A DNA stretch of 64,000 nucleotides from positions 62,001-126,000 of the forward strand of contig NZ_QOCH01000010.1 of NCBI RefSeq assembly GCF_003318275.1, in the 5' to 3' direction. A program made the translations under genes and the position numbers. This DNA is from Marinobacter sp. F3R11. GTDB lineage: Bacteria > Pseudomonadota > Gammaproteobacteria > Pseudomonadales > Oleiphilaceae. Shown piece after piece: positions 29,033 through 40,031 of this stretch (within the stretch, counting starts at the first letter, position 1; each line of letters starts with the position of its first letter). The notes beneath the pieces are model-generated. The model was not told the DNA's origin, searched no databases, and saw only the letters and a list, made by a program, of their open reading frames with translations.

Positions 29033-30835
29033 GTGACTGAACTGAGCCGAATCCGTAATTTCTCGATTATCGCCCACATTGACCATGGAAAATCCACGCT
29101 TGCGGACCGTTTTATCCAGGTTTGCGGAGGCCTGACCAATAGGGAAATGGCTGAACAGGTTCTGGATTCGATGGATCTGGAACGGGAGCGGGGCATCACC
29201 ATCAAGGCCCAGAGCGTTACGCTTCACTATACTGCGCGGGATGGTCAGGTATATAAGCTGAACTTTATTGATACGCCAGGCCACGTGGATTTCTCCTATG
29301 AAGTGTCGCGCTCACTCTATGCCTGTGAAGGTGCGCTGCTGGTTGTGGATGCTGGTCAGGGTGTGGAAGCCCAGTCTGTAGCCAACTGCTATACCGCGAT
29401 TGAGCAAGGCCTGGAAGTGGTCCCGGTTCTGAACAAAATGGATTTGCCTCAGGCTGAACCTGAGCGGGTTGCTGCGGAAATCGAAGATATTATTGGTATT
29501 GATGCTACGGATGCCGTGCGATGCTCCGCCAAGAGCGGTTTAGGTGTTGAAGATGTTCTGGAAGACCTCATTCAGAAGATCCCTCCACCTCAGGGTGACC
29601 GTTCTGCGCCGCTGCAGGCACTGATTATTGATTCGTGGTTCGATAATTATCTGGGTGTTGTCTCTCTTGTCCGGGTTACTCAGGGCATTATGAAAAAAGG
29701 CGACAAGATCGTAATCAAATCCACGGGTAAAGCCTGGAGTGCGGACAAAGTGGGGATTTTTAACCCCAAGCCATACGATACAGACATCCTGGAAGCCGGT
29801 GATGTTGGTTTTGTAGTTGCCGGTATCAAGGACATACACGGCGCCCCGGTCGGTGACACTATTGTGCATCACAAATTTGCTGCGGAAACGCCGATGCTGC
29901 CGGGGTTCAAGAAGGTTCAGCCACAGGTTTATGCCGGTCTGTTTCCTGTCAGCGCTGATGACTACAACGATTTCCGGGACGCGCTGGAAAAGCTGACGCT
30001 GAACGATGCGTCACTGTTTTACGAGCCGGAAAGTTCTGACGCCCTGGGCTTCGGGTTCCGTTGTGGTTTCCTGGGCATGCTGCACATGGAAATCATTCAG
30101 GAGCGGTTGGAACGTGAATACGATATCAATCTGATTACCACGGCTCCGACGGTTATATATGAAGTTCTGAATCGCCAGGGCGAGACTTTGTCGGTGGACA
30201 GCCCTTCAAAGTTGCCGGATATTGGCTCCATTGAGGAAATGCGCGAGCCGATTGTCGAAGCAAACATACTGGTTCCCCAGGAACACCTGGGAAATGTGAT
30301 TGCTTTGTGTGAAGAGAAGCGCGGAATTCAGAAAAATATGCATTTTACGACCAATCAGGTTCAGTTGACCTATGAACTGCCGATGGCAGAGGTGGTTCTG
30401 GACTTCTTTGATCGTATCAAGTCGGCCAGTCGCGGGTTTGCCTCACTGGATTACCACTTTGTTCGTTTTCAGCAAGCGAACCTTGTGCGCCTTGATGTGC
30501 TTATCAATGGTGAACGCGTAGACGCACTGGCGCTGATTGTGCATAAAGAGCAGGCGATGTACAAAGGTCGTCAGCTTGTAGAGAAAATGAAAGAACTGAT
30601 TCCCCGGCAGATGTTTGACATTGCAATCCAGGCCGCCATTGGAAGCCAGATTGTGTCGAGAGTCAGTGTCAAGGCGCTGCGCAAAAACGTAACTGCAAAA
30701 TGTTACGGCGGAGATGTCAGTCGTAAGAAAAAGCTGCTCCAGAAGCAGAAGGAAGGCAAGAAGCGCATGAAGCAGCTGGGTAATGTCGAGGTGCCTCAGG
30801 AAGCGTTTCTTGCCGTATTGAAAGTCGATAATTAA
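29033..30835 (+). CDS. lepA: Elongation factor 4 (LepA)
   Basis: 600-residue ribosome-associated GTPase, linked to translation initiation or back-translocation under stress. G motifs: [45 protein letters not shown] and SAKSG. The LepA-specific C-terminal domain has [14 protein letters not shown], and the end [27 protein letters not shown] is typical in its QKEGKKRMK core. The start is GTG at 29033 ([19 protein letters not shown]); TTG at 29027 is an alternative. lepB follows 11 bp later. Confidence 0.96.
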   Translation: MTELSRIRNFSIIAHIDHGKSTLADRFIQVCGGLTNREMAEQVLDSMDLERERGITIKAQSVTLHYTARDGQVYKLNFIDTPGHVDFSYEVSRSLYACEGALLVVDAGQGVEAQSVANCYTAIEQGLEVVPVLNKMDLPQAEPERVAAEIEDIIGIDATDAVRCSAKSGLGVEDVLEDLIQKIPPPQGDRSAPLQALIIDSWFDNYLGVVSLVRVTQGIMKKGDKIVIKSTGKAWSADKVGIFNPKPYDTDILEAGDVGFVVAGIKDIHGAPVGDTIVHHKFAAETPMLPGFKKVQPQVYAGLFPVSADDYNDFRDALEKLTLNDASLFYEPESSDALGFGFRCGFLGMLHMEIIQERLEREYDINLITTAPTVIYEVLNRQGETLSVDSPSKLPDIGSIEEMREPIVEANILVPQEHLGNVIALCEEKRGIQKNMHFTTNQVQLTYELPMAEVVLDFFDRIKSASRGFASLDYHFVRFQQANLVRLDVLINGERVDALALIVHKEQAMYKGRQLVEKMKELIPRQMFDIAIQAAIGSQIVSRVSVKALRKNVTAKCYGGDVSRKKKLLQKQKEGKKRMKQLGNVEVPQEAFLAVLKVDN

Positions 30836-30846
30836 AAGGCATCTGG

Positions 30847-31626
30847 ATGGATATTGATTTTCCACTGGTTCTGGTCGTTCTGACGTTCGTGTCAGGGTTT
30901 GTCTGGCTGGCAGATATACTGTTCTGGCGTAAGCGTCGCGAGGCGGCGTCCACTGAGGACGCGACTCATGATGAGGAGGAGCCGAAAGAGCCCTATCTGG
31001 TCGATCTGAGCCGTTCATTTTTCCCGGTGCTGGCGATTGTTCTGGTACTCAGGTCGTTCCTGGTAGAACCTTTCCAGATTCCTTCAGGTTCCATGTTGCC
31101 AACTCTCGAAGTAGGCGATTTTATTCTGGTCAACAAGTATGCCTATGGCCTGCGTTTGCCGGTTGCCGGAACCAAGGTCCTGGAAATCGGGGATCCTGAA
31201 AGAGGCGATGTAATGGTATTTCGTTATCCCAAGGACGGCGAAACCAACTACATCAAGCGCGTGATTGGCCTTCCCGGGGATACGGTGCGCTATCGTGACA
31301 AACAGCTGTTTATCAATGGACAGCAGATTGACAGCGAGTTTGTTGTGCGGTTGCCTCCGGTAGAAGTGCGCAGGGAAGATCTTGGAACGGTGGAACATGA
31401 CATTTTCCTGACCATGGGGCGTCCTGGCACCGCAGGTGAAGGTGAATGGCAGGTGCCGGAAGGGCACTACTTTGTCATGGGCGACAACCGTGACAACAGT
31501 AACGATAGCCGGTACTGGGGTACGGTTCCGGATGATCTGGTTGTGGGTAAGGCCTTTGCGATCTGGATGCACTGGAAATCCTTTACCAGTCTGCCATCCT
31601 TCAAACGTGTGGGCAGCATTGAATAA
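30847..31626 (+). CDS. lepB: Signal peptidase I
   Basis: 259-residue inner-membrane peptidase that removes signal peptides of secreted proteins. Two N-terminal membrane segments (about 4-22 and 58-75) anchor a periplasmic catalytic domain with serine S82 (IPSGSMLPTL) and lysine K137 (YIKRVIGLPGD), plus the GDNRDNSNDSRYWG box. Located between lepA and the rnc block, as in most gammaproteobacteria. Confidence 0.97.
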   Translation: MDIDFPLVLVVLTFVSGFVWLADILFWRKRREAASTEDATHDEEEPKEPYLVDLSRSFFPVLAIVLVLRSFLVEPFQIPSGSMLPTLEVGDFILVNKYAYGLRLPVAGTKVLEIGDPERGDVMVFRYPKDGETNYIKRVIGLPGDTVRYRDKQLFINGQQIDSEFVVRLPPVEVRREDLGTVEHDIFLTMGRPGTAGEGEWQVPEGHYFVMGDNRDNSNDSRYWGTVPDDLVVGKAFAIWMHWKSFTSLPSFKRVGSIE

Positions 31627-31653
31627 TTCTGACTATTCTGGAGTTCAGTTGTA

Positions 31654-32043
31654 ATGAAAAAAAATAATCTATCTGCCATGAGCCGTCAGGGTGGTGCTTC
31701 GGCGCTGGTTATTCTGGTCATGGTGTTGTTTTTTGGTAGTTTGTTGACGCTGGTTATCAAAATTGGGCCTGCGTACATGGACGACCTGACCATTCAGGAG
31801 GCTCTGGAAGGTCTGGATGGTACTGAGGGGTTGTCCCGTATGGGTCCGGCCCAGATCCGTACGCTGATGAACAAGCGACTGAGCGTAAATAATATCCGGG
31901 GTTTTGATGCCAAGGATATTACGGTCGAAAAAGACGGTGAGCTGGTCGTAATCAATGTGGATTATGAAGTGCGTAACAACATCTTCCGCAATGTGGATAC
32001 CGTTGTTCACTTCCAGCACAGATACGAGATGAAGGGCAAGTGA
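31654..32043 (+). CDS. DUF4845 membrane protein
   Basis: 129-residue protein with one N-terminal membrane segment ([22 protein letters not shown] trimmed to about residues 13-33) and a small soluble domain with [17 protein letters not shown]. It matches the DUF4845 family found between lepB and rnc in Pseudomonas-like genomes. Function unknown; its fixed position hints at a link to protein export or RNase III, but that is guesswork. Its stop overlaps the GTG start of rnc. Confidence 0.85.
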   Translation: MKKNNLSAMSRQGGASALVILVMVLFFGSLLTLVIKIGPAYMDDLTIQEALEGLDGTEGLSRMGPAQIRTLMNKRLSVNNIRGFDAKDITVEKDGELVVINVDYEVRNNIFRNVDTVVHFQHRYEMKGK

Positions 32044-32729
32044 GTTCACAGCCGGACCTTGATCAGTTACAGCGCTGTCTCGGCTATCAGTTCAAGTCGC
32101 CCGAGCGGCTTTTGCTGGCGCTTACCCATCGGAGTTATGGCAACCAGAATAACGAGCGACTGGAATTTCTCGGCGACTCCATTGTCAATATGGTTATTGC
32201 TGAGTATCTGTTCCTGAACTTCGAGAAGGCCCGGGAAGGCCAGTTGAGCCGTTTGCGGGCCCGAATGGTCAAGGGCGTTACTCTGGCCGAGATTGGTCGC
32301 GAATTCCAGTTAGGCAGCTATTTGCGCCTGGGTTCTGGGGAGCTGAAAAGCGGTGGTTTCCGCCGTGAATCCATTCTTGCAGATGCGGTGGAATCGATTA
32401 TCGGTGCCATCTATCTCGACAGCGATTTTGACACCTGCCGAGAACAGATACTGCGCTGGTTTGAGGGCAGGCTGAAACAGCTGGACCTTCAGGATACCCA
32501 GAAAGATCCCAAGACCCGTTTGCAGGAGTATCTTCAGTCCCGACAGTTTCCCTTGCCCAGATACGAAGTTATTTCTGTGGACGGTGAAGCTCATAATCAG
32601 ACGTTTCACGTGTCCTGTGTCTTGTCTTCCCTGGGCCGGACAACCAATGGCATCGGCAGCAGTCGTCGCGTGGCAGAACAGGAAGCGGCACGCAGTGCGC
32701 TGAAACAACTCGGCGTGGAGACACCCTGA
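32040..32729 (+). CDS. rnc: Ribonuclease III
   Basis: 229-residue double-stranded-RNA endonuclease that processes rRNA precursors. The catalytic signature [20 protein letters not shown], split here as [12 protein letters not shown], and the second acidic box [16 protein letters not shown] are intact. The double-stranded-RNA-binding domain covers about 155-225 ([20 protein letters not shown]). Start is GTG at 32040, overlapping the previous stop; the stop overlaps the era ATG (TGATG). Confidence 0.97.
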   Translation: MSSQPDLDQLQRCLGYQFKSPERLLLALTHRSYGNQNNERLEFLGDSIVNMVIAEYLFLNFEKAREGQLSRLRARMVKGVTLAEIGREFQLGSYLRLGSGELKSGGFRRESILADAVESIIGAIYLDSDFDTCREQILRWFEGRLKQLDLQDTQKDPKTRLQEYLQSRQFPLPRYEVISVDGEAHNQTFHVSCVLSSLGRTTNGIGSSRRVAEQEAARSALKQLGVETP

Positions 32730-33646
32730 TGAACGACATTACCCGTCCTGAGAATCCCGATAGCCGTTGTGGCTTTGTAGCCATTGTTGGTCGTCCCAAT
32801 GTTGGCAAGTCGACGTTACTGAATCATATTCTGGGCCAGAAGCTCAGCATTACATCCCGCAAGCCACAAACCACGCGCCACCAGGTTCTGGGCATCAAAA
32901 CCCTGGGCCCGGTGCAGGCCGTTTATGTGGACACGCCTGGCATGCACCAGGAAGAGCCCAGAGCAATAAACCGGTATATGAACAAGGCCGCCACTTCTGC
33001 TTTGATTGACGTGGATGTAGTGGTGTTTGTGGTTGATCAGACTGCCTGGACTACCGCTGATGAAATGGTGCTGGAAAAGCTGAGTAAACTCACGTGTCCG
33101 GTTATTCTGGCTATAAACAAAGTAGACCGGATTGAAAAAAGGGAAAACCTGCTGCCGCATCTGGATATGCTTTCCAGAAAGCGCGAATTTGCCGAAATTA
33201 TTCCCATATCTGCTTTGCAGGAAACCAACCTGAAGCCTCTGGAGGAAGCGGTTGGCCGTTTCCTGCCTGAAAGCGTCCACTTCTATCCCGACGATCAGAT
33301 AACAGACCGAAGCGAGCGCTTTCTGGCGTCAGAAATGGTGCGAGAGAAAATTACCCGCCAGCTCGGGGCGGAGTTGCCATACTCCGTTGCGGTAGAAATT
33401 GAAGAATTTAAACGCGACGGCAAAACCCTGCATATATCTGCATTGATCCTTGTGGAACGTGAGGGTCAGAAGAAAATCATGATCGGCGACAAAGGTGAGA
33501 GGCTGCGTAGCATAGGTCAGGACGCCAGAGCTGATATGGAGCGTATGTTTGATACGAAAGTCATGCTGAGACTGTGGGTAAAGGTGAAGCGCGGTTGGGC
33601 GGACAGTGACCGAGCGCTGAAAAGCCTGGGTATGAACGACCTCTGA
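32729..33646 (+). CDS. era: GTPase Era
   Basis: 305-residue GTPase that binds the 3' end of 16S rRNA during 30S maturation. G motifs: [35 protein letters not shown] and ISALQ. The C-terminal KH domain (about 210-290) has [21 protein letters not shown], in two halves around [10 protein letters not shown]. It overlaps rnc by one base, giving coupled translation, and precedes recO. Confidence 0.97.
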   Translation: MNDITRPENPDSRCGFVAIVGRPNVGKSTLLNHILGQKLSITSRKPQTTRHQVLGIKTLGPVQAVYVDTPGMHQEEPRAINRYMNKAATSALIDVDVVVFVVDQTAWTTADEMVLEKLSKLTCPVILAINKVDRIEKRENLLPHLDMLSRKREFAEIIPISALQETNLKPLEEAVGRFLPESVHFYPDDQITDRSERFLASEMVREKITRQLGAELPYSVAVEIEEFKRDGKTLHISALILVEREGQKKIMIGDKGERLRSIGQDARADMERMFDTKVMLRLWVKVKRGWADSDRALKSLGMNDL

Positions 33647-33671
33647 GGCTGCTCCCGCCCCCTGAGGCACT

Positions 33672-34391
33672 ATGATAAGAGAAGCGCAGCAGCAAGAACC
33701 CGCTTATGTGATACATAGGCGACCCTGGCGGGAAACCAGCCTGATAGTCGATCTTTTTACCCTCAATCACGGTCGTATGAGCGTGATTGCCAAAGGTGCC
33801 AGTAGCAGCAAGAGTCCACTGAAAGCCCAGCTTCAGCCTTTTCAGCCTCTGTTGTTGAGCTGGGTCGGGCGCGGCGACCTTAAAACTCTGACTCAGGTAG
33901 ATGTCCGGGATGGCCCTGCATTGCGCAGCACCGTGTCTCTATATAGCGGGTTGTATCTGAATGAGCTTATACAACGGATATTGCCCCAGTCAGACCCCTA
34001 TCCAACGTTGTTTGCGGCGTATATCGAGACTCTTGCATTGCTTGCTGATACGTCTGACGTGGAGCCGGTGTTGCGGAGGTTCGAGCAGGTTTTTTCTGCC
34101 GCCCTGGGTTACGACTTTGCCTGGGATCTTGCCACAGATACAGGACAGGCCATCCGTGCAACCCACACCTACTGCTACGATCCCGAGCAGGGTATTGTCG
34201 CTGGAGTCTCTGAGGGTGTGCGGCTGCAGAATCTGCCGGGCGAGGCCTTGCTTGCGCTTGCCGGGGGGGATTACGAGACGGCTGCAAGCCGACGGGTCTC
34301 AAAGCGGGTTATGCGCGTACTGACAGATTACCTGTTGCAGGGGCGCCCATTGAACAGCCGCAGTCTTTTCAGCCATCCCAAGGGAAAATGA
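33672..34391 (+). CDS. recO: DNA repair protein RecO
   Basis: 239-residue recombination mediator that, with RecR, loads RecA on SSB-coated DNA. The N-terminal OB-fold has [21 protein letters not shown], with the typical HRRPWRETS core, and [26 protein letters not shown] follows in shape. The C-terminal part is helical. Placed between era and pdxJ as in most gammaproteobacteria. Confidence 0.95.
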   Translation: MIREAQQQEPAYVIHRRPWRETSLIVDLFTLNHGRMSVIAKGASSSKSPLKAQLQPFQPLLLSWVGRGDLKTLTQVDVRDGPALRSTVSLYSGLYLNELIQRILPQSDPYPTLFAAYIETLALLADTSDVEPVLRRFEQVFSAALGYDFAWDLATDTGQAIRATHTYCYDPEQGIVAGVSEGVRLQNLPGEALLALAGGDYETAASRRVSKRVMRVLTDYLLQGRPLNSRSLFSHPKGK

Positions 34392-34392
34392 C

Positions 34393-35133
34393 ATGAATCC
34401 TAGAGTATTGTTTGGTGTCAATATTGACCACATTGCCACATTACGTGAGGCCAGAGGGACGCGTTATCCCGATCCTGTTCAGGCCGCTCTTATGGCAGAG
34501 GAAGCCGGCGCTGACGGTATAACGGTTCACCCCAGGGAAGATCGGCGTCATATCCAGGATCGTGATGTATTGCTACTGAAAGAAGTGCTTCAGACGAAAA
34601 TGAATCTTGAAATGGCGGTCACTGACTCCATGCTCGATTTCGCTGCGCGAGTCCTGCCTGAGTGCGTTTGCCTGGTTCCTGAAAAACGGGAAGAGCTGAC
34701 GACCGAAGGTGGTCTGGATGTAGTGGGTCAGGAAGAGCGTGTTGCCAGCGCCTGTGAACGGTTGGCCAGGCTTGGTGCGGAAGTTTCCCTGTTTATTGAC
34801 CCGGATCGAACTCAGATTGATGCTGCGGTGCGCTGTGGTGCCCCGGTTATCGAGCTCCATACAGGAGAGTATGCTGATGCTGTTGGTGCAGAAGCGGAAG
34901 ATGCGGCATTCGGGGTTCTTGCCGATGCGGTGGCTTATGCGCGCCAGAAAGGGCTGATTGTGAACGCTGGCCACGGTCTGCACTATCACAACACTGAGCG
35001 GGTTGCAGCCATCCCCGGAATCAATGAGCTGAATATTGGACACGCTATTATTGCCAGAGCAGTATTCTGCGGTCTTAAAGAAGCGGTCAGGGACATGAAA
35101 ACAATCCTTGAACGGGCTCGTGGCCAGGCGTGA
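34393..35133 (+). CDS. pdxJ: Pyridoxine 5'-phosphate synthase
   Basis: 246-residue TIM-barrel enzyme that condenses deoxyxylulose phosphate with 3-amino-1-hydroxyacetone phosphate to make vitamin B6. Motifs: [69 protein letters not shown] and [11 protein letters not shown]. It starts 2 bp after recO and is the last gene of the lepA-pdxJ block. Confidence 0.97.
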   Translation: MNPRVLFGVNIDHIATLREARGTRYPDPVQAALMAEEAGADGITVHPREDRRHIQDRDVLLLKEVLQTKMNLEMAVTDSMLDFAARVLPECVCLVPEKREELTTEGGLDVVGQEERVASACERLARLGAEVSLFIDPDRTQIDAAVRCGAPVIELHTGEYADAVGAEAEDAAFGVLADAVAYARQKGLIVNAGHGLHYHNTERVAAIPGINELNIGHAIIARAVFCGLKEAVRDMKTILERARGQA

Positions 35134-35152
35134 TCAATCCTGGCCAGGGTTT
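35121..35152. terminator. Hairpin at the pdxJ/gacS convergent junction
   Basis: TGGCCAGG (35121-35128), 10-nt loop, CCTGGCCA (35139-35146), a perfect 8-bp stem followed by GGGTTTAT. The pdxJ stop codon lies in the loop. Probable terminator, though the T run is short. Confidence 0.45.
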
Positions 35153-35162
35153 ATGGGTATCT

Positions 35163-38039
35163 TCAACTGGTTTTGGCTTCTTGTTGGTGCTCCCGGAACA
35201 TCTGCTGCCAGTCGGTCTGCTCGCTCCAGATCTGCAATCGCTCTATGGCAGAAATTAACTGGTTTTTTTGTAGCTCCAGATCAGGCGCTGAGCGTTTGAG
35301 AGCCGATTCCAGACGGTTTGCAGCAGAGCGTAGCTCCGGGACTCCGCAGTAACGGGTTGCGCCGTGTAGTTTGTGCACGCACTCCAGCAAACCTTCCAGG
35401 TTCTGTTCCCCCCAGAAGCGTTCAACTCTGTCGAGGTCAGCATGCAGTTGCTCCAGCAGCATGCTGAATAGCTCTTCTGCCAGATCTATCTTGCCTGCTG
35501 CAAGCTGGATGCTTTCAGGCACGCTTACACAGTCCTGCTGCATTTTCCGCATGGAGGGTCTCAGGGTCCGTCTTGTGTCCCGCACCTCCTGGACAGGAAA
35601 CAGTTGAGCCTGATTGCTGGTTTGGCATTGATAACCTGTAAATTCCCGTATGCTTTCTGCCAGCTGCCCGCTGCTGATAGGCTTGGGGAGATAACCATCG
35701 AACCCCTGTCTTGTCAGTCGCTCCTGTTCGTCGGCCAGTGCATGTGCCGTAAGGGCAATGATCGTTGTTCTATGGTTGCTGTTGTCTAACTCACGAAGCC
35801 GGGAGGTTGTTTCCACACCATCCATGCCCGGCATCTGAAGGTCCATGAAGACCAGATCAAAAGATTTTTTCCGGGCTTTGCTCAAGGCCTCGAAGCCGGA
35901 TGATGCGCCTTCTACATCTATCTTGTGATCCTGTAGCAGGGTCATGACAAGCTTCAGGTTAGCGTCGTTGTCATCGACAGCCAGCACTTTGGGTATATTG
36001 GCGGGAGCTGGCAGGAGGGTGGCGTGTTCCTGGCGCGAAATGCCCTGTCCAAATGTACTGATGCCATGCACCAGAAGAAGCAGTTCGTCGTAAAGCGCCT
36101 CTCGACATACGGGTTTGGTCAGGTGGCCGCTGGCCAGTCCCGATAGCGATGTGTCGTGGGTTTCAAGGGTAGGGGTCAGCAGCAGAGTGCGACAGTCGCG
36201 TTCAATTTCCAGGGTCCGCACCAGTCCACGGTACTGGTTAGAGTTGAGAAGATGCCGGGTGATTCCGATAATGGCTGCCGCATATCCCGACTGATTCTTC
36301 TGGGCTTCTGCAACCTTTTCCTGCATGGCGCCAGGAGACTCAACGCGATCCACTGTCAGGCCCCAGTTTCGCAGGAGATGTTCAACGGCAAGGCCGCAGG
36401 TTTTCTGGTGTTCCAGGTAGATAACCCGCTCACCTCGCAGAGAGTCCCTGGGTGCAATCGCTTCGCCTCCGGAAGACAGTTCCGTTGTCAGGGTAAACCA
36501 GAAGGTAGAGCCCTTCCCAAGCTCGCTCTGCAGGCCAATGTTTCCACCCATTTCTTCAACCAGGCGCTTGGAAATGGCGAGCCCGAGCCCAGTGCCGCCA
36601 TATTGTCTGGCTGTTGAGGCGTCTGCCTGGCTGAATGCGTTGAACAGTGACTGTTGTTGCGCCCGGGACAGGCCCACACCGGAATCTGTAATGCTCAAAC
36701 GCAATGTTACCCGATTGCTCTCCGGGTCCTCATCCTCAAGGCTTGCGCGCAGCACTACCTCTCCGGTCTGGGTAAATTTGATAGCGTTGTTTACCAGATT
36801 GGTAATTACCTGTTTGACCCGCAGAGGGTCACCCATAACGTTGTCAGGCACATCGTCATATACTATGGGGACGAGATCCAGGTTTTTGCTGTGAGCCGCT
36901 GGAGCCAGCATTACCATCACTTCTTCGACAATGTCTCTGAGCTGGAAAGGCACGCGATCAAGGATCAGTTTTCCGGCCTCAATCTTCGAGAAATCGAGGA
37001 TGTCGTTAATAATGGTCAGAAGGATTTCTGATGACTTGCGTATTGTGCTCAGGTGATCTCTTTGCTGGCGGGGCAAGGGGCTTTTCAGCAACAACTCTGT
37101 GAAACCGATAATGCCGTTGAGCGGGGTCCGGATTTCATGAGACATGTTGGCCAGAAACTCGGATTTTATGCGACTGGCCTCCAGTGCCTCCTTACGCGCA
37201 AAATCCAGCTCGATATTCTGGATTTCAATGGTCTCCAGGGTTTCGCGCAGGTCTTCTGTTGCCTGGTCAATGTTCTGCTGCATTTCTGCCTGAGCCTTGC
37301 TCAGCTCTTCCGCCATCGCGTTCAGACCAGACTCCAGCTGCTCGAATTCAGGGCCGGCGCCGGTGTGAACCCGGGTGTAGAGCTTCCCTTCCTTGAGTCT
37401 TGCCACGGCTTCGTTCAGTTCGAATACAGGGCCGGTAAAGGCGCGGCTCAGACGAAGCGCTATCAGGAGGCTGAAAACGACTCCGCCAAGGACCAGTAAA
37501 AGAGAAATCAGCAACGCCTTGTATGTCTCTTTTTCTGTGCGCGTGTGAGACATCTCCACAGCCACCCACCCCAAAGGTTCTCGTTGCTGAGACGCAGACT
37601 GTCGGGCGTCCGGGTCGAGCATGGACTGGATCATCAGGTCTTGAAGGAAAACCGGCGTGACAAAGCGGGTGCTGGTTGTACGGGCTATGGTGCTTGCCTG
37701 TTCGCCGGCCAGTTCTTTGCTATCAAGATTGTCGGAGCTTCTGGGGCCTGTGTGCAGCAAGCGGCGGCGGTCAGCATCGAAGAAGGTAATTGAGCGCACA
37801 TCCTGTTCTTCGAGCAAGGCGTTGGAAAGACTGCTCAACAGGCTACGGTTTGCGGTGAAAAGACCATATTCCGAGCCGGTAGCAAGCTGGCGAGACAAAG
37901 ATTCCCCGCGGTCCCGCAGCAGACTTTCAATATTGGCAACCCAGCTATAGGTAAAAAACAGCCCCAGGATCAGGGTGGTGAGCAGAGTTGGTACCAGCGT
38001 TACCACCAGCACTTTTTTGCGAATGCCCCAGCGCCGCAT
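35163..38039 (-). CDS. gacS: Hybrid sensor kinase GacS/BarA
   Basis: 958-residue tripartite kinase of the GacS/GacA system, which turns on small RNAs that titrate RsmA/CsrA. Order: membrane segment about 10-32, periplasmic region about 33-172, membrane segment about 174-196, HAMP about 195-248, HisKA with H301 (ANMSHEIRTPLNG), ATPase about 405-520 (NLVNNAIKFT, GGTGLGLAIS), a degenerate receiver about 537-655 lacking the phosphoacceptor Asp, a true receiver about 684-802 with D733 (FMDLQMPGMDG), and HPt with H889 (VHKLHG). It is separated from cysM by the catabolic block. Confidence 0.93.
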   Translation of the reverse strand: MRRWGIRKKVLVVTLVPTLLTTLILGLFFTYSWVANIESLLRDRGESLSRQLATGSEYGLFTANRSLLSSLSNALLEEQDVRSITFFDADRRRLLHTGPRSSDNLDSKELAGEQASTIARTTSTRFVTPVFLQDLMIQSMLDPDARQSASQQREPLGWVAVEMSHTRTEKETYKALLISLLLVLGGVVFSLLIALRLSRAFTGPVFELNEAVARLKEGKLYTRVHTGAGPEFEQLESGLNAMAEELSKAQAEMQQNIDQATEDLRETLETIEIQNIELDFARKEALEASRIKSEFLANMSHEIRTPLNGIIGFTELLLKSPLPRQQRDHLSTIRKSSEILLTIINDILDFSKIEAGKLILDRVPFQLRDIVEEVMVMLAPAAHSKNLDLVPIVYDDVPDNVMGDPLRVKQVITNLVNNAIKFTQTGEVVLRASLEDEDPESNRVTLRLSITDSGVGLSRAQQQSLFNAFSQADASTARQYGGTGLGLAISKRLVEEMGGNIGLQSELGKGSTFWFTLTTELSSGGEAIAPRDSLRGERVIYLEHQKTCGLAVEHLLRNWGLTVDRVESPGAMQEKVAEAQKNQSGYAAAIIGITRHLLNSNQYRGLVRTLEIERDCRTLLLTPTLETHDTSLSGLASGHLTKPVCREALYDELLLLVHGISTFGQGISRQEHATLLPAPANIPKVLAVDDNDANLKLVMTLLQDHKIDVEGASSGFEALSKARKKSFDLVFMDLQMPGMDGVETTSRLRELDNSNHRTTIIALTAHALADEQERLTRQGFDGYLPKPISSGQLAESIREFTGYQCQTSNQAQLFPVQEVRDTRRTLRPSMRKMQQDCVSVPESIQLAAGKIDLAEELFSMLLEQLHADLDRVERFWGEQNLEGLLECVHKLHGATRYCGVPELRSAANRLESALKRSAPDLELQKNQLISAIERLQIWSEQTDWQQMFREHQQEAKTS

Positions 38040-38255
38040 ATCAGATTCCTAAAAAAATATCCTAACACCGCATGTTGTTGCGGATTACATCCTTGTGATG
38101 ATAGATCATTTGGCAGCAGATGACTTTGATCTCAGCGTCGATTGCTGAGAAATCAGGCGAAATTGAGAGGTGAGAACGTTAAGGTCTACCGGGCGAACCC
38201 TGCACTGTATCTTACAGGGCCCCGGTATATACGCCCATTAACTTGGGGAAAGGAG

Positions 38256-39131
38256 TTATCCCTTAACGGCGCCCATGGTCAGGCCGCGCACGATGTGTTT
38301 CTGCAGCAGGAATACTGCAATCATGACCGGCACCAACGACAGTGTGCCAACAATAGCCATGGGGCCCCAGCGCACGCCCTGGGTAGTGATTAGTTCGGGC
38401 ACCGCCACAGGCAGGGTTTTGACCTGCTGACCACCGAGCATGAAGGCGAACATGAATTCATTCCAGGCGAAGATGAAGCACAGCATGCCCGTTGCCACGA
38501 TGGCTGAGCGCAACAACGGTAATACCACGCGAAGGAATACTGCAAAGCGGCTATGCCCTTCGAGAATAGCCACTTCCTCCAGTGCCACTGGCAAGTCTCT
38601 ACAGAAACTGCTCATGACCCAAATGTAGAATGATAGATTGAAAGTAAGGTACGCCAACGTCAGCCCGAAATAGGTATCGATCAGACCAATGCTGGAAAAG
38701 ATCATGTAGAACGGAATCACCATGCAGATCGGGGGCGCCATGCGCGTTGCCAGTACGAACAGAAACAGGTCATCGCGAAAACGCAGTTTGAAGCGGGCAA
38801 ATGCATAGGCCGCCGGCGTGCCCAGTAGTACGACCAGGAAGGTACTGATGGATGCCAGCGCGAAGGAAGTCCCGAGGTAGCCGATGAAGCCATTTTCAAT
38901 GACATATCGAAAATGCACCAACGTTGGTTCGAACAGCCACTCAGTCGGGCGAGCAAACATTGCGGAATCCGGACGAAACATGAAACTACCAACCCAGAGT
39001 ACCGGAAATAGCACGATGAAAGCGATCGCGACCAGTACCAGAGTCCAGACCACCGAGACGCGTTCCTGTCTGGAAATGCGCTTGATCGGCCCCTGAGTAG
39101 CTGCCGGTGAGGACATAGCAGGTTGATTCAT
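38256..39131 (-). CDS. ABC importer permease 2 (MalG/carbohydrate type)
   Basis: 291-residue inner-membrane permease with six predicted membrane segments. The EAA loop that docks on the ATPase reads EEVAILEGHSRFAVFLRVVLPLL, with EEVAILEGHS as its core. It matches the MalG/UgpE class of sugar and polyol importers. ATG 39131 is preceded by AGGAG; the open frame continues upstream over the other permease but is not conserved. Last gene of the five-gene importer operon (ATPase, ATPase, binding protein, permease, permease). Substrate unknown. Confidence 0.9.
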   Translation of the reverse strand: MNQPAMSSPAATQGPIKRISRQERVSVVWTLVLVAIAFIVLFPVLWVGSFMFRPDSAMFARPTEWLFEPTLVHFRYVIENGFIGYLGTSFALASISTFLVVLLGTPAAYAFARFKLRFRDDLFLFVLATRMAPPICMVIPFYMIFSSIGLIDTYFGLTLAYLTFNLSFYIWVMSSFCRDLPVALEEVAILEGHSRFAVFLRVVLPLLRSAIVATGMLCFIFAWNEFMFAFMLGGQQVKTLPVAVPELITTQGVRWGPMAIVGTLSLVPVMIAVFLLQKHIVRGLTMGAVKG

Positions 39132-39142
39132 TTGGACAGCTC

Positions 39143-40021
39143 CTAGAAGGCGTTCAGTTTTTTCTTGGCAACGTGGTAGAACAGTGAACAAAGTATAAAA
39201 AATCCAATCCACACCAGCACGGCAAAGGCCGCAGACTCGCCAATACGCCATTGCTCGAAGCTCATGCGATAGGCAAGCAGACTTGGCACTTCGGTAGAGG
39301 TGCCAGGCCCGCCCGCTGTCAGGGTGTAGATGGTATCGAAAACCTTGAAGGCATCGATGAAGCGCAGCATGCCGATCACCACCATCAGAGGTGCCATTAA
39401 TGGCAGTGTCAGGCGGATGAACATCTGCAAAGGTGTTGCGCCATCTACAGCTGCGGCCCGATAAGGGCTGACAGGCAGCGCCTGCAGGCCAGCGAAGAAG
39501 GCCAGCATCATGAAGGGCGTCCATTGCCAGACGTCTACCAGTGCCAATGCGATCAGAGCATAGTCTGGTGAAGAAAATACCGAGCTACCTTGCAGAAAAC
39601 CAAAGCGCTCAACGATATTGTAAGACAGCAAACCCCAGGAGCCGGCGAACATCACTTTCCACAGAAGGCCGACAACGATCGGAGCCATCATCGTAGGGAT
39701 GAATAGTAAAGGGAGTATGACGCTGCGCCCCCAGACTCGCTTGTTAAGCAGTAACGCTCCGCCTAGTCCCAGAATAAACTGTAGGGGGAAGGCGATCAGA
39801 ATGAACTTGGCAGCAACCCAAAGGCTGTTCCAGGTACGCTCATCCTGCATCAACTTGCTATAGTTCGCCCAGCCGGCAAAATCACCGATACGCCCGAAGT
39901 TGATCTGGTGGAAGCTCAGGAACATGGCGAACAGGAACGGTACCAGGCTAACCACTACCAGCACCAAAAAAGCCGGTGCCAGTAGTGCGTATGGGTACCA
40001 TCGGTTTTCCAATGGTTTCAT
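39143..40021 (-). CDS. ABC importer permease 1 (MalF/carbohydrate type)
   Basis: 292-residue permease with six membrane segments, beginning MKPLENRWYPYALLAPAFLV. The EAA loop is YRAAAVDGATPLQMFIRLTLP, with AAAVDGA as the core, as in UgpA/MalF-type partners. It lies 10 bp after the binding-protein gene and 11 bp before the second permease, so all are one operon. Together with the partner permease it forms the channel. Confidence 0.9.
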   Translation of the reverse strand: MKPLENRWYPYALLAPAFLVLVVVSLVPFLFAMFLSFHQINFGRIGDFAGWANYSKLMQDERTWNSLWVAAKFILIAFPLQFILGLGGALLLNKRVWGRSVILPLLFIPTMMAPIVVGLLWKVMFAGSWGLLSYNIVERFGFLQGSSVFSSPDYALIALALVDVWQWTPFMMLAFFAGLQALPVSPYRAAAVDGATPLQMFIRLTLPLMAPLMVVIGMLRFIDAFKVFDTIYTLTAGGPGTSTEVPSLLAYRMSFEQWRIGESAAFAVLVWIGFFILCSLFYHVAKKKLNAF

Positions 40022-40031
40022 GATGGTCTCG

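Noticed and set aside
39132..39524. Upstream extension of permease 2
   Set aside because: It overlaps permease 1 in another frame and is not conserved; AGGAG marks the true start at 39131.
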